The notes below the pieces were generated by a model. The model ran no database searches and was not told where the DNA came from. It was given only the letters and a program-made list of their open reading frames with translations. A stretch of DNA of 64,000 bases, from assembly GCF_039534165.1 (NCBI RefSeq), contig NZ_BAAAUX010000005.1, positions 284,724-348,723 on the forward strand, written 5' to 3'. Shown here piece after piece: positions 1-8,339 of this stretch (position 1 is the stretch's first letter; each line of letters starts with the position of its first letter). The position numbers and the translations under genes are program-made. The DNA comes from Saccharopolyspora_D taberi. Its GTDB lineage: Bacteria > Actinomycetota > Actinomycetes > Mycobacteriales > Pseudonocardiaceae.

Positions 1-256
1 GCGGGAGCGGTGGTCGGAGCACGGCTGGCAGAGCAACACCGAAGTGCCGGGACCGGTGCTGCGACGGGAGTTCGCGCTGCCGCAGCGGACGACCGCGCTC
101 CTGGACCGGGGACTGGAGGCGGGTGCGATCACCGCCCGTGGCGCCGATCGATGCCTTCGCGTCGCGTGGACTCTCGCGGATCTCGAAGGCAGGTCGACGC
201 CGGAAGCCGATCACGTCGGTGCTGCGCTGGAATTCCGGGATCGGAGGGCTGCGTGA
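1..256 (+). CDS. comM: ComM/YifB-type Mg-chelatase-like AAA ATPase, C-terminal end only
   Basis: Only the last ~84 residues are inside the window, read from base 2 to the TGA at 254-256. The segment carries the C-terminal helical part of the Mg-chelatase-like ComM/YifB family: AITARGADRCLRVAWTLADL followed by a short tail, as in family members. ComM is a hexameric AAA+ helicase that promotes branch migration during natural transformation; that role is known from the family and not shown here. The stop codon overlaps the dprA ATG by one base, so the two are translationally coupled, which is the usual comM-dprA order in Actinobacteria. The family call rests on a short segment plus this context. 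Confidence 0.85.
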   Translation, partial: RERWSEHGWQSNTEVPGPVLRREFALPQRTTALLDRGLEAGAITARGADRCLRVAWTLADLEGRSTPEADHVGAALEFRDRRAA

Positions 257-1401
257 TGCTGGAGAAGGAGCAACCTTCCGAGGAAGTCCTTGCCGCGCGG
301 GCATATTTGTCCGCGGTGGCCGAGCCACCTGCGTCGGCGCTCGCCGGGTTCGTCGAGGCGCACGGAGTGTGCCGTGCCTCGGAGCTGGTCCGGCGTGGTG
401 ACGTGCCGGCCCTGGTCGCGGACGAGGTGGAGGCCCGCAGGGAGCACGTGTCCGGTGCGGAAGTGCTGTCCGCGGCCAGGTTTGCGGGAATCCGACTGGT
501 GACACCGGAACATCCGGAGTGGCCGCATGAGCGGTTCGCCGGCCTGACCGATGCCACCGCGATCGGTCTGCCGGGAATGGCGGCGCCGCTCGCGCTCTGG
601 GTACGCGGCAGCGTTCCGCTCGCCGAGGCGCTGGAAACGTCCGTGTCGATCGTGGGAGCTCGTGCCGCGACCGGGTACGGCGAGCGCCTTGCCGTCGAGT
701 TCGGGCACGGTCTCGCATCCGCCGGGTTCACGGTCGTTTCCGGGGCGGCTTACGGGATCGACGGGGCGGCTCATCGCGGTGCCCTGGCGACGAGCCGTCC
801 TACGGTCGCTTTCCTGGCCTGCGGGGCGGACATCGACTACCCGGCGGGACACAGCAGGTTGCTGCGCGCGATCAGCGAACAGGGCGTGGTTGTCAGCGAG
901 TATCCGCCAGGCGCTTCGCCGCGGAAGCACCGGTTTCTTGTGCGGAACAGACTGATTGCCGCGTCCGGACAGGGAACCGTGGTGGTCGAGGCAGGTGCGC
1001 GGAGCGGGGCGAGCAACACGGCGAACACCGCTGATGCGTTGGGGCGACCGGTGATGGCGGTGCCCGGGCCGGTGACCTCGAAGGCTTCGGTGGGCTGCCA
1101 CGAGATGGTCCGGGGTGCCAAGGCACTGCTGGTGACGGGTGTCGGGCAGATCCTGGAAACCCTCAGCCCGCTCGGGACGATTCCGTTTGAGGAGGCCAGA
1201 GTTCCGGGGCTGGAGACCGACAGCCTCGATCCGCATGCCAGGCAGTTGTACGACGCGCTGGTGCCGGGTGAGGAGGTCAGCGCCGATCAGCTGGCCCAGG
1301 AGTCCGGACTCCCGCTGCGGAAGATCCGTGCCCTCCTGCCCGCGCTGGAACTGGCTGGACTGGCGATGCGGAACGAACAGGGGTGGTCGCGATGCGCCTG
1401 A
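256..1401 (+). CDS. dprA: DNA-processing protein DprA (Smf)
   Basis: This is a 381-residue DprA protein, which in the family binds single-stranded DNA and loads RecA during transformation. The Rossmann-like core is clear: SIVGARAATGYGERLA at about 131-146, SGAAYGIDGAAHRGAL at about 162-177, then SEYPPGASPRKHRF and VRNRLIAASGQGTVVVEA. A winged-helix-like C-terminus (EEVSADQLAQESGLPLRKI) closes the protein. The ATG at 256 was chosen because it overlaps the comM stop and gives normal family length; the frame is open upstream but that part is antisense-like and not conserved. Coupled to comM. Whether this organism is naturally transformable cannot be told from the sequence. Confidence 0.95.
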   Translation: MLEKEQPSEEVLAARAYLSAVAEPPASALAGFVEAHGVCRASELVRRGDVPALVADEVEARREHVSGAEVLSAARFAGIRLVTPEHPEWPHERFAGLTDATAIGLPGMAAPLALWVRGSVPLAEALETSVSIVGARAATGYGERLAVEFGHGLASAGFTVVSGAAYGIDGAAHRGALATSRPTVAFLACGADIDYPAGHSRLLRAISEQGVVVSEYPPGASPRKHRFLVRNRLIAASGQGTVVVEAGARSGASNTANTADALGRPVMAVPGPVTSKASVGCHEMVRGAKALLVTGVGQILETLSPLGTIPFEEARVPGLETDSLDPHARQLYDALVPGEEVSADQLAQESGLPLRKIRALLPALELAGLAMRNEQGWSRCA

Positions 1402-1766
1402 TGATTGGCGGGAGGTGGACGTGATTGGTGCTCGTTCGGATGGAATTTCGCTGAGTTGCCACCACCGCAGCGGTGATTGTGTTGGTGCTGCCCTCGGGAG
1501 CCGGAGATCCGGAACCCAAGCTCGCAGGGCGGGCACCAACAGTGGTCACTCCGGGCAGGGCACGGCCAGACTGGATGGCTTGGCCAGGGAGGCATAGCCG
1601 CAGGTCGCTGGGGTTCGGTGCGCTTCGGGAGGTTGTCTGCGCAAGTGTGAGCACCCTTCGTAGCGCTCGGCACCAGGTCGGGCGATCACTCGACCGTGTT
1701 GTGATCGACGTCGGCTTCGGCGTGGCGATGTTTGACCGCGGACCCGGAGCGGGCCAGCTTTGATGT
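1402..1766. other. Intergenic stretch between dprA and xerC, no gene recognised
   Basis: These 365 bases have no open frame on either strand that resembles a known family. Short frames exist but look like chance frames of GC-rich DNA. No strong hairpin or tRNA-like fold was seen. It presumably carries the xerC promoter, but no convincing -35/-10 pair stands out. Confidence 0.4.
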
Positions 1767-2744
1767 ATGGCTCGCAGTTCCTCGGAAGGACCTCGTCGGC
1801 CCGACTCCCGTGCGGCTCGCCGGGGCTTACGGGCGCCGCTCGGTTCTGTCGTGGATGAGTTCGAGCGGCACCTCGGCGTGGAGCGGGGGTTGTCGGCGCA
1901 CACGGTCCGCGCTTACATCGGGGACGTGGTGTCGTTACTCGACCATTGGTGCCGCGATGCGGAAGAGCGGGCCGAGCTGGACGGGTTGGAACTCGCTGCG
2001 CTGCGGGAATGGCTCGCCGCCGGGCATTCGTCCGGCGCGAGCCGTGCGACCTTGGCACGGCGGGCCGCATCGGCGCGGACGTTCACCGCGTGGGCGTTGC
2101 GCGCCGGGCACCTGCGCGTGGACCCGGGGCCCCGGCTCGCGGCCCCGTCGCGGCAGCGCAAGCTGCCCTCGGTTCTGCGTGCCGAGCAGGCGAAAGCAGC
2201 TATGGAGGCGTCGGGTTCGGGTGCCGAACAAGGTGATCCCGTTGCCCTGCGCGACCACGCCGTTGTCGAGCTGCTGTACGCCACCGGGATCCGGGTTTCC
2301 GAGCTGTGCGGGCTGGATCTCGACGACATCGATCATGAACGTCGTGTGATTCGGGTCATCGGAAAGGGCGACAAGGAACGGGTCGTGCCGTTCGGGGTGC
2401 CCGCGGACCGGGCGCTCGGGCGGTGGATTTCCGCTGGTCGGCCCGCGCTCGTGGCGGAAACGTCCGGTGCGGCGTTGTTCCTGGGGGTTCGCGGGGGCAG
2501 ACTCGATCCCCGCGCGGTGCGCCGGGTCGTGCACGACGCCGTCGGCGCCGTTTCCGGTGCTGCGGACCTCGGTCCGCACGGATTGCGGCACTCGGCGGCC
2601 ACCCACCTCCTCGAGGGCGGAGCCGACCTCCGTAGCGTTCAGGAGTTGCTTGGTCACGCTACGCTCGCAACGACCCAGCTTTACACACACGTGACAGTCG
2701 AACGGCTGAAGGCGATCCATGACCGAACCCACCCCCGTTCCTGA
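1767..2744 (+). CDS. xerC: Tyrosine recombinase XerC
   Basis: This is a 325-residue tyrosine recombinase, expected to resolve chromosome dimers at dif together with XerD. An N-terminal SAM-like core-binding domain (VVDEFERHLGVERGLSAHTV, about 28-47) precedes the catalytic domain. The catalytic set is complete: R176 (ATGIRVSEL), K200 (GKGDKERVVPFG), H271 and R274 (HGLRHSAATH), H297 (LLGHATL) and nucleophile Y306 (TQLYTHV). Length and position between dprA and whiG/rpsB fit the chromosomal XerC and not a phage integrase. The 3' end overlaps the whiG start by 26 bases. The first ~25 residues are Arg-rich, so a slightly later start is possible. Confidence 0.93.
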   Translation: MARSSSEGPRRPDSRAARRGLRAPLGSVVDEFERHLGVERGLSAHTVRAYIGDVVSLLDHWCRDAEERAELDGLELAALREWLAAGHSSGASRATLARRAASARTFTAWALRAGHLRVDPGPRLAAPSRQRKLPSVLRAEQAKAAMEASGSGAEQGDPVALRDHAVVELLYATGIRVSELCGLDLDDIDHERRVIRVIGKGDKERVVPFGVPADRALGRWISAGRPALVAETSGAALFLGVRGGRLDPRAVRRVVHDAVGAVSGAADLGPHGLRHSAATHLLEGGADLRSVQELLGHATLATTQLYTHVTVERLKAIHDRTHPRS

Positions 2745-3681
2745 CGACGCCGGGGGCGGTGCCCACGCGATGGCGGCGAGATCGACATCGACGACGCCGG
2801 CCTCCGGGAAGGGCACCTCGACCAACGGCCGCCAGGTCGACAGCCGAACGCGGTTGTTCGGACGGCCCCCCGCCTCCCCGGACGTGGACCCCTACCAGGA
2901 ATCAGGCGATCAGCGCAGCGCTGACGAGGTCGAAGCGGGCATCGTCGCCCTGTGGCAGGCATTCGGCGACCAGCGCGCCCAGGAACTGCGCGACCGGCTG
3001 GTCCTGCACTACGCGCCGCTGGTGAAGTACGTAGCCGGGCGTGTCGGTACCGGACTGCCGTCGCACGTTGAGGTCTCCGACCTGATCCAGTCCGGCATCT
3101 TCGGGCTGGTGGACGCGATCGAGAAGTTCGAGCCCGAGCGCGGACTGAAGTTCGAGACCTACGCCATGCAGCGGATCCGGGGCGCGATCCTCGACGACCT
3201 GCGCGCGCAGGACTGGGTGCCGCGATCGGTGCGCAGCCGGGCGCGGGACGTCGAACGCGCGCTGGAGCGGCTGGAGGCCAAGCTGCAGCGCACCGCCACC
3301 GATGCCGAACTCGCCGCGGAGCTCGAACTCTCCCTCGACGAGCTCCGGGAGCTGTTCGCCCAGTTGCAGATGACCAGCGTCGTCGCCCTCGACGATCTCA
3401 TCGGTGCGGGTCAGAGCACGTCCTCGCTCGCCGAGACGCTGCCCGACGACCGCGCCGAGGATCCGGTGGCCGCGCTGGTCGACCGCGACAGCAGACGTCA
3501 GCTCGCCGAGGCGGTGGAACGGCTCAGCGACCGGGACCGCATCGTCGTCACCCTGTACTACTTCGAGAACCTGACTCTCGCCGAGATCGGCAAGGTCCTG
3601 GGCGTGACGGAATCCCGGGTCTGCCAGCTGCACACGCGGGCGGTCCTGCGGTTGCGGAGCAAGCTCACCGAATCGAACTGA
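2719..3681 (+). CDS. whiG: RNA polymerase sigma factor of the FliA/WhiG type
   Basis: This 320-residue sigma-70 family protein belongs to the FliA/WhiG group. Region 2 is clear: LVLHYAPLVKYVAGRVG, DLIQSGIFGLVDAIEKFEP and GLKFETYAMQRIRGAILDDL. Region 3 follows (RSVRSRARDVERALERLEAK), then region 4 (LSDRDRIVVTLYYFENLTL and LAEIGKVLGVTESRVCQLH). In sporulating actinomycetes WhiG commits aerial hyphae to spore formation, and its position next to xerC and rpsB matches that gene. The ~45-residue N-terminus is unconserved. The ATG at 2719 lies inside the xerC 3' end with an AAGG just upstream; an in-frame ATG at 2770 is the alternative. The overlap suggests coupling to xerC. Confidence 0.92.
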   Translation: MTEPTPVPDDAGGGAHAMAARSTSTTPASGKGTSTNGRQVDSRTRLFGRPPASPDVDPYQESGDQRSADEVEAGIVALWQAFGDQRAQELRDRLVLHYAPLVKYVAGRVGTGLPSHVEVSDLIQSGIFGLVDAIEKFEPERGLKFETYAMQRIRGAILDDLRAQDWVPRSVRSRARDVERALERLEAKLQRTATDAELAAELELSLDELRELFAQLQMTSVVALDDLIGAGQSTSSLAETLPDDRAEDPVAALVDRDSRRQLAEAVERLSDRDRIVVTLYYFENLTLAEIGKVLGVTESRVCQLHTRAVLRLRSKLTESN

Positions 3682-3717
3682 TCGGTTCGGCAACAGCGTC
3701 TGTTCGGTCAGACAACG

Positions 3718-3760
3718 GCGTTCGCGCGTGATCAGCACCCGCCAACAAGCGCGCGAACGC
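3718..3760. terminator. Hairpin after whiG
   Basis: A perfect 11-bp inverted repeat (GCGTTCGCGCG at 3718-3728 and its complement at 3750-3760) encloses a 21-base loop, 37 bases after the whiG stop. It is a plausible factor-independent terminator without a T tract, as is common in Actinobacteria. The 3760-3900 stretch after it is unusually AT-rich for this window. Confidence 0.5.
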
Positions 3761-3923
3761 GATCCAGCCGAAATGGGAGCGCTCACATTTCCGGCGCCGT
3801 CGCGAAAACGGTGAGAAATTTCAAGCAAGCGAATTTTTCATCGGAAATCATGAAATCGAACATATACGCGGCACGTTGTTTTCGCTGTCCGGTTCGGAAT
3901 TGACGGTGGGTTTTCTGGGGCGT

Positions 3924-4496
3924 TCAGCGGGAGGGTTTGTCTTCCCACGGGAGCAGCCTGATGCGTGCGGTGCCCAGCAGTTGGAGCGGATCCAGGTAGT
4001 GCAGGCGCCTTCGCGCGCCCCAGTGCAGGCACACCTGAGGTGGGGGCGCTGAGCACTCGGGGTGGCCGGGGTCGAGTCGGCCGATCGGCTGGCCGATCCC
4101 GACCTCCTGGCCGACGGTCACAGCCGGGGAGACCGGTTCGTACGTCGTTCGCAGGCCGCCCGGATGTTCGATCGAGACCAGGTTGCGGCCCGCGAGCGGA
4201 CCGGCGAACAGGACCAGACCGGGGCCGGCCGCGAGGACCGGCTGCCCGGCTTCGCCTGCGAGGTCGACCCCTCGGTGGCCGGGGCCGTAGGCGTGGGCCG
4301 GTTCCTCGAACGGTCTGGTGACCGGGCCGGGCAGCGGTCGGTCGAACGCCGTGGGCTCCGGGAGCTGGTCGGGTGCTGCGGGGAGCAGGAGGCGGCGGAA
4401 CGAAGTGGGCTCCGGGAGCTGTGGCGCGGCAGGTTCGGCAGCTGCGCTGCTGGTCAGCAGGGTTGTCATGAGCAGGGCGGGGAGCAGGGAGCGCAT
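3924..4496 (-). CDS. Secreted M23-family peptidase (LytM/Gly-Gly endopeptidase fold)
   Basis: This 190-residue exported protein is related to M23 (LytM) peptidoglycan endopeptidases. An N-terminal signal peptide is visible (MRSLLPALLMTTLLTSSAAA). The M23 fold shows as FEEPAHAYGPGHRGVDLAG (HxxxD zinc motif), GQPVLAAGPGLVLFAGPLAG and YEPVSPAVTVGQEVGIGQPI. The second zinc motif, normally HxH, reads CLHWG here, so one expected ligand is Cys; a relative of this gene beside rpsB is found in other Actinobacteria. I chose the ATG at 4496 because it starts the signal peptide. Two near-identical LPEPT(S/A)F segments lie in the linker. It is convergent with whiG and divergent from rpsB. Confidence 0.85.
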   Translation of the reverse strand: MRSLLPALLMTTLLTSSAAAEPAAPQLPEPTSFRRLLLPAAPDQLPEPTAFDRPLPGPVTRPFEEPAHAYGPGHRGVDLAGEAGQPVLAAGPGLVLFAGPLAGRNLVSIEHPGGLRTTYEPVSPAVTVGQEVGIGQPIGRLDPGHPECSAPPPQVCLHWGARRRLHYLDPLQLLGTARIRLLPWEDKPSR

Positions 4497-4905
4497 GTTT
4501 CCAAGGTGTCGGCCGAGTCCTGCTGGGAACAGGGTCAACTTGGGAATCTGTGGACAACTCCGGTGGCTGTGGACAACTCGCGGTCCGGGTCTGAGGGCTT
4601 CCCCGCGTCCAGTACACTGACCAACGCGGTTTCGTGTCCGCACGAGCCGACTTCGCGTGCCCGCGCACTACTTCCGCAGAGCTCACGGGCTCACAGCATC
4701 ACGGGTTCACGGCGCCAGGGGGAATCCGCCCCGCTGGTCACCGTGAGCACCGCTCGCGCGGAGGTGCGGCGCCCCCGAGGTCCCGGGTTCCGGGTGGGGG
4801 CTCCGAGCCGGGCACCAGGGCGGCGGTCCACCCGGTCCGCCGCGGCCAACCGAACCGCGCGCCCGATCCAGGGGCGCGCCCGACACAAGAGGTGCGAACC
4901 AGGCC
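4497..4905 (+). promoter_or_regulatory. rpsB upstream region with -10-like TACACT
   Basis: This 409-base region separates the M23 gene from rpsB and has no convincing gene. It contains two DnaA-box-like sites (listed separately), a -10-like TACACT at 4613-4618, and then a long GC-rich leader with several possible hairpins before the rpsB ATG. A long leader fits the autoregulation known for S2 operons in other bacteria, but no specific S2-binding motif was identified. Confidence 0.4.
4549..4576 (-). promoter_or_regulatory. Pair of DnaA-box-like 9-mers
   Basis: TGTGGACAA occurs at 4549-4557 and 4568-4576, inside an exact 13-base direct repeat (CTGTGGACAACTC) with a 19-base period. On the minus strand each reads TTGTCCACA, which matches the actinobacterial DnaA-box consensus. 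The pair lies between the M23 gene and rpsB, far from any recognisable origin genes. Confidence 0.5.
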
Positions 4906-5730
4906 ATGGCCGTCGTCACCATAAAGCAGCTGCTCGACAGCGGCGTGCACTTCGGGCACCAGACCCGGCGCTGGAACCCGAAGATGAAGCGCTACATCTT
5001 CACCGAGCGCAACGGCATCTACATCATCGACCTGCAGCAGACCCTGTCCTACATCGACGGGGCCTACGACTTCGTCAAGCAGACGGTCGCCCACGGCGGG
5101 ACCATCCTGTTCGTCGGCACCAAGAAGCAGGCGCAGGAAGCGATCGCCGAGCAGGCGCTGCGGGTCGGCATGCCCTACGTCAACCAGCGCTGGCTGGGCG
5201 GCATGCTCACCAACTTCCAGACCGTGCACAAGCGCCTCCAGCGTCTCAAGGAACTCGAGACCATGGAGCAGACCGGGGGCTTCGAGGGCCGCACCAAGAA
5301 GGAAATCTTGATGCTGACCCGCGAGAAGGACAAGCTCGAGAAGACCCTCGGCGGTATCCGCGACATGTCCAAGGTGCCCAGCGCCGTCTGGATCGTGGAC
5401 ACCAAGAAGGAGCACATCGCCGTCGGTGAGGCCCGCAAGCTGGGCATCCCGGTCGTGGCGATCCTCGACACCAACTGCGACCCGGACGAGGTCGACTACC
5501 CGATCCCGGGCAACGACGACGCGATCCGTTCCGCGGCGCTGCTGACCCGCGTGGTCGCCGACGGTGTCGCCGACGGCCTGATGGCCCGCAGCGGCCGGAC
5601 CAACGGCGCCGCCGAGGGCGAGGAGAAGCCGGCCGGCGGCGAGCCGCTGGCCGAGTGGGAGAAGGAACTGCTCGCCGGTTCCGGCGAGGCCGAGGCCGCC
5701 GCTGCCAACGAGCAGCCCGCCCAGTCCTGA
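4906..5730 (+). CDS. rpsB: 30S ribosomal protein S2
   Basis: This 274-residue protein is ribosomal protein S2. It begins MAVVTIKQLLDSGVHFGHQT, a hallmark S2 N-terminus, and continues with RYIFTERNGIYIIDLQQTL, FVGTKKQAQEAI, NQRWLGGMLTNFQT and VPSAVWIVDTKKEHIAV. The last ~40 residues form an acidic Glu/Ala-rich tail longer than in E. coli, as is usual in actinomycetes. S2 joins the small subunit late in assembly and holds S1 or the mRNA platform. It heads the conserved rpsB-tsf-pyrH-frr group. Upstream SD-like AAGAGG lies about 10 bases before the ATG. Confidence 0.99.
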   Translation: MAVVTIKQLLDSGVHFGHQTRRWNPKMKRYIFTERNGIYIIDLQQTLSYIDGAYDFVKQTVAHGGTILFVGTKKQAQEAIAEQALRVGMPYVNQRWLGGMLTNFQTVHKRLQRLKELETMEQTGGFEGRTKKEILMLTREKDKLEKTLGGIRDMSKVPSAVWIVDTKKEHIAVGEARKLGIPVVAILDTNCDPDEVDYPIPGNDDAIRSAALLTRVVADGVADGLMARSGRTNGAAEGEEKPAGGEPLAEWEKELLAGSGEAEAAAANEQPAQS

Positions 5731-5738
5731 ACCGAGGT

Positions 5739-5770
5739 GCCAGGCGCCCGCCACGCGGCGGGCGCCTGGC
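5739..5770 (+). terminator. Perfect 14-bp hairpin between rpsB and tsf
   Basis: GCCAGGCGCCCGCC (5739-5752), a 4-base loop ACGC, and the exact complement (5757-5770) begin eight bases after the rpsB stop. No T tract follows. It probably attenuates or ends rpsB transcripts, lowering tsf relative to rpsB, or stabilises the rpsB 3' end. Confidence 0.75.
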
Positions 5771-5922
5771 GCGGTCCGCGGTACCGGCGACACCGGTGCC
5801 GCGCCGCCGCAGGCGGGTCACGCCACGGCCATCCGCGGCTGCCGCGGGGGCAGGTCCGTCCGCCCGGCGGAAACGATCTTTCCCACTGCGTACACATTCC
5901 GAAGAAGGACGGACAACGCACG

Positions 5923-6738
5923 ATGGCGAACTACAGTGCGGCCGACGTCAAGCGTCTGCGTGAGCTGACCGGCGCCGGCATGATGGACTGCAAGAAGGCC
6001 CTGGAGGCCACCGACGGCGACTTCGACAAGGCCGTCGAGGACCTGCGGATCAAGGGCGCCAAGGACGTCGGCAAGCGCGCCGAGCGCGCCACCGCCGAGG
6101 GCCTGGTCGCCGCCGACAACGGCGTGCTGATCGAGCTGAACAGCGAGACCGACTTCGTCGCCAAGAACGACGAGTTCGTCGAGCTGGCCAACAAGGTCGC
6201 CGCCGCCATCAAGGCCGCGGGCGCCAAGGACCTCGAGTCGGCCAACGCCGCCGCGCTCGACGGCAAGACCGTCGGCGAGGCCATCCAGGAGCTCTCCGCC
6301 AAGATCGGCGAGAAGCTGGAGCTGCGCCGGGTCGCGGCGTTCGAGGGCAAGGTCGCCACCTACCTGCACCGCCGCGCCGCGGGCCTGCCCCCGGCGGTCG
6401 GCGTGCTCATCGAGTACACCGGTGACTCGGAGGAGGCCGCTCGCGGTGCCGCGATGCAGGTCGCCGCGCTCAAGCCGAAGTACCTCAACCGCGAAGAGGT
6501 GCCCGAGGACATCGTCGCCAACGAGCGGCGCATCGCCGAGGAGACCGCTCGCGCCGAGGGCAAGCCGGAGCAGGCCCTGCCCAAGATCGTCGAGGGCCGC
6601 CTGAACGGCTTCTTCAAGGACAACGTGCTGCTCGACCAGGCGTCGGTCCAGGAGAGCAAGAAGACCGTCAAGGCCCTGCTCGACGAGGCAGGCGTGACCG
6701 TGACCGGCTTCGCCCGGTTCGAGGTCGGCCAGGCCTGA
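5923..6738 (+). CDS. tsf: Elongation factor Ts
   Basis: This 271-residue protein is elongation factor EF-Ts, which exchanges GDP for GTP on EF-Tu. The N-terminal UBA-like module is textbook: YSAADVKRLRELTGAGMMDCK and KALEATDGDFDKAVEDLRIKG. The core follows with GVLIELNSETDFVAKNDEF, the TDF loop that contacts EF-Tu. The ATG at 5923 is preceded by GAAGGACGG and gives the standard family length; the frame is open upstream but that part is not conserved. It is separated from rpsB by 192 bases that include a strong hairpin. Confidence 0.99.
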   Translation: MANYSAADVKRLRELTGAGMMDCKKALEATDGDFDKAVEDLRIKGAKDVGKRAERATAEGLVAADNGVLIELNSETDFVAKNDEFVELANKVAAAIKAAGAKDLESANAAALDGKTVGEAIQELSAKIGEKLELRRVAAFEGKVATYLHRRAAGLPPAVGVLIEYTGDSEEAARGAAMQVAALKPKYLNREEVPEDIVANERRIAEETARAEGKPEQALPKIVEGRLNGFFKDNVLLDQASVQESKKTVKALLDEAGVTVTGFARFEVGQA

Positions 6739-6743
6739 CCGCA

Positions 6744-6763
6744 CCGGCGTGCGCGCACGCCGG
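6744..6763 (+). terminator. Palindromic hairpin just after tsf
   Basis: CCGGCGTGCGCGCACGCCGG is a perfect 20-base palindrome that starts 6 bases after the tsf stop and can form an 8-bp stem with a CGCG loop. It is the first of two hairpins between tsf and pyrH. Confidence 0.5.
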
Positions 6764-6832
6764 ATTACCGCCAGGTAGGGTGCTGACCGGCCGACCCGGT
6801 CAGCGCCCGCGACCGGCGAGATGCGACGAACC

Positions 6833-6869
6833 GCGCCCCGCCTTCGCCCCGCAGGCGAGGGCGGGGCGC
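6833..6869 (+). terminator. Strong 16-bp hairpin between tsf and pyrH
   Basis: The arms 6833-6848 and 6854-6869 pair over 16 positions with one G-U pair, around loop CCGCA, and are followed by CTTTGCC. This resembles an intrinsic terminator ending the rpsB-tsf transcript, so pyrH probably has its own promoter in 6870-6910 or depends on readthrough. Confidence 0.75.
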
Positions 6870-6920
6870 TTTGCCAGGATCAGCGCGCGCTTCAAAACGT
6901 TCTGCCACTCAGGAGGAACA

Positions 6921-7667
6921 GTGACCGAGGGCCCGACGACGGGTGGCTACGGCCGGGTACTGCTCAAGCTCGGCGGTGAGATGTTCGGCGGCGGCGGCGT
7001 CGGAATCGATCCCGACGTGGTCGGCACCGTGGCCCGCCAGATCGCCGACGTGGTGGCCGACGGCGTCGAGGTGGCCATCGTGATCGGCGGTGGCAACTTC
7101 TTCCGCGGCGCCGAGCTGCAGCAGCGCGGGATGGAGCGCTCGCGCGGCGACTACATGGCCATGCTCGGCACCGTGATGAACTGCCTGGCGCTGCAGGACT
7201 TCCTGGAGCGCGAGCACGGCATCGACACCCGGGTGATGACGGCGATCACGATGGGCCAGGTCGCCGAGCCCTACATCCCGCGACGCGCGATCCGGCACAT
7301 GGAGAAGGGGCGCGTCGTGATCTTCGGCGCGGGCACCGGCATGCCGTACTTCTCCACCGACACCACCGCCGCCCAGCGCGCCCTGGAGATCGGGTGCGAG
7401 GTCGTGCTCATGGCCAAGGGCGTCGACGGCGTCTACACCGCCGACCCGAAGACCACCCCCGGGGCCAAGCTGTTCGACAGCATCACGCACCGGGAGGTGC
7501 TGGAGCGCGGTCTGAAGGTCGCCGACGCGACCGCGTTCAGCCTGTGCATGGACAACCACATGCCGATCCTGGTGTTCAACCTGCTGACCGAAGGCAACAT
7601 CGCCCGCGCGGTCGGCGGTGAGAAAATCGGGACGCTGGTCAGCACCCCGGCGTCGGACCCGGCCTGA
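6921..7667 (+). CDS. pyrH: UMP kinase
   Basis: This 248-residue protein is bacterial UMP kinase, which phosphorylates UMP to UDP in pyrimidine nucleotide synthesis. The amino-acid-kinase fold is seen in VLLKLGGEMFGGGGVGIDPD, VAIVIGGGNFFRGAEL, GDYMAMLGTVMNCLALQD, RRAIRHMEKGRVVIFGAGTG, PYFSTDTTAAQRALEIG and VLMAKGVDGVYTADPK. The start is GTG at 6921, supported by an ideal AGGAGG at 6911-6916. An in-frame start further upstream has no support. pyrH lies 77 bases before frr, in the order conserved throughout Actinobacteria. Confidence 0.98.
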   Translation: MTEGPTTGGYGRVLLKLGGEMFGGGGVGIDPDVVGTVARQIADVVADGVEVAIVIGGGNFFRGAELQQRGMERSRGDYMAMLGTVMNCLALQDFLEREHGIDTRVMTAITMGQVAEPYIPRRAIRHMEKGRVVIFGAGTGMPYFSTDTTAAQRALEIGCEVVLMAKGVDGVYTADPKTTPGAKLFDSITHREVLERGLKVADATAFSLCMDNHMPILVFNLLTEGNIARAVGGEKIGTLVSTPASDPA

Positions 7668-7744
7668 CCGGGCTGGAATCCTGAACGGGGCATCCAGCGA
7701 CACTTGCAATGCCCTCAGCGATCGGCACACACAAGGGAGCAGCC

Positions 7745-8302
7745 GTGATCGACGAGACTCTTCTCGAAGGCGAGGAGAAGATGCAGAAGGCCGTGGAGGT
7801 GGCCAAGGACGAGCTGGCCACGGTCCGCACCGGCCGTGCGAATCCCGCGATGTTCTCCGGCATCGTCGTCGACTACTACGGTTCGCCGACGCCGCTGAAC
7901 CAGATGGCCAGCATCAACGTCCCGGAAGCCCGGCTCGTGGTCATCAAGCCCTACGACGCCAGCCAGCTCGGCGCGATGGAGAAGGCCATCCGCGACTCCG
8001 ACCTGGGCGTCAACCCCTCCAACGACGGTCAGCTGATCCGGGTGGCGATCCCGCAGATGACCGAGGAGCGGCGCAAGGAGATGGTCAAGGTCGCCAAGCA
8101 GAAGGGCGAGGACGGCAAGGTCACCGTGCGCGGCATCCGCCGCAAGGTCAAGGAGGAGATCGACCGGATCGTCAAGGACGGCGAGGCCGGTGAGGACGAG
8201 GGCACCCGGGGTGAGAAGGAGCTGGAGAACCTCACCCACCGCTACACCGCCCAGATCGACGAGCTGGTCAAGCACAAGGAAGCGGAACTCCTGGAAGTCT
8301 GA
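7745..8302 (+). CDS. frr: Ribosome recycling factor
   Basis: This 185-residue protein is ribosome recycling factor, which with EF-G splits the post-termination ribosome. The family core is complete: MQKAVEVAKDELATVRTGRA, PAMFSGIVVDYYGSPTPLNQ, NVPEARLVVIKPYD, LGVNPSNDGQLIRVAIPQMT and EERRKEMVKVAKQ. I chose GTG at 7745 (VIDETLLEGEEKM), behind AAGGGAG, because it gives the usual 185 residues; an upstream ATG at 7709 would add 12 unconserved residues. It is co-transcribed with pyrH and probably cdsA. Confidence 0.98.
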   Translation: MIDETLLEGEEKMQKAVEVAKDELATVRTGRANPAMFSGIVVDYYGSPTPLNQMASINVPEARLVVIKPYDASQLGAMEKAIRDSDLGVNPSNDGQLIRVAIPQMTEERRKEMVKVAKQKGEDGKVTVRGIRRKVKEEIDRIVKDGEAGEDEGTRGEKELENLTHRYTAQIDELVKHKEAELLEV

Positions 8303-8339
8303 GGTGGTGACGGCCGGCCAGTGCGAAGGTGAGTCCGGG

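Noticed and set aside
211..1539. Long minus-strand frame opposite dprA
   Set aside because: It is an antisense frame of a well-supported gene, with no recognisable domain.
1402..1766. tRNA or small RNA between dprA and xerC
   Set aside because: No cloverleaf, CCA end or stable hairpin found on inspection.
4549..4576. Chromosomal origin
   Set aside because: Only two boxes and no dnaA, dnaN, parA/parB or rpmH nearby.
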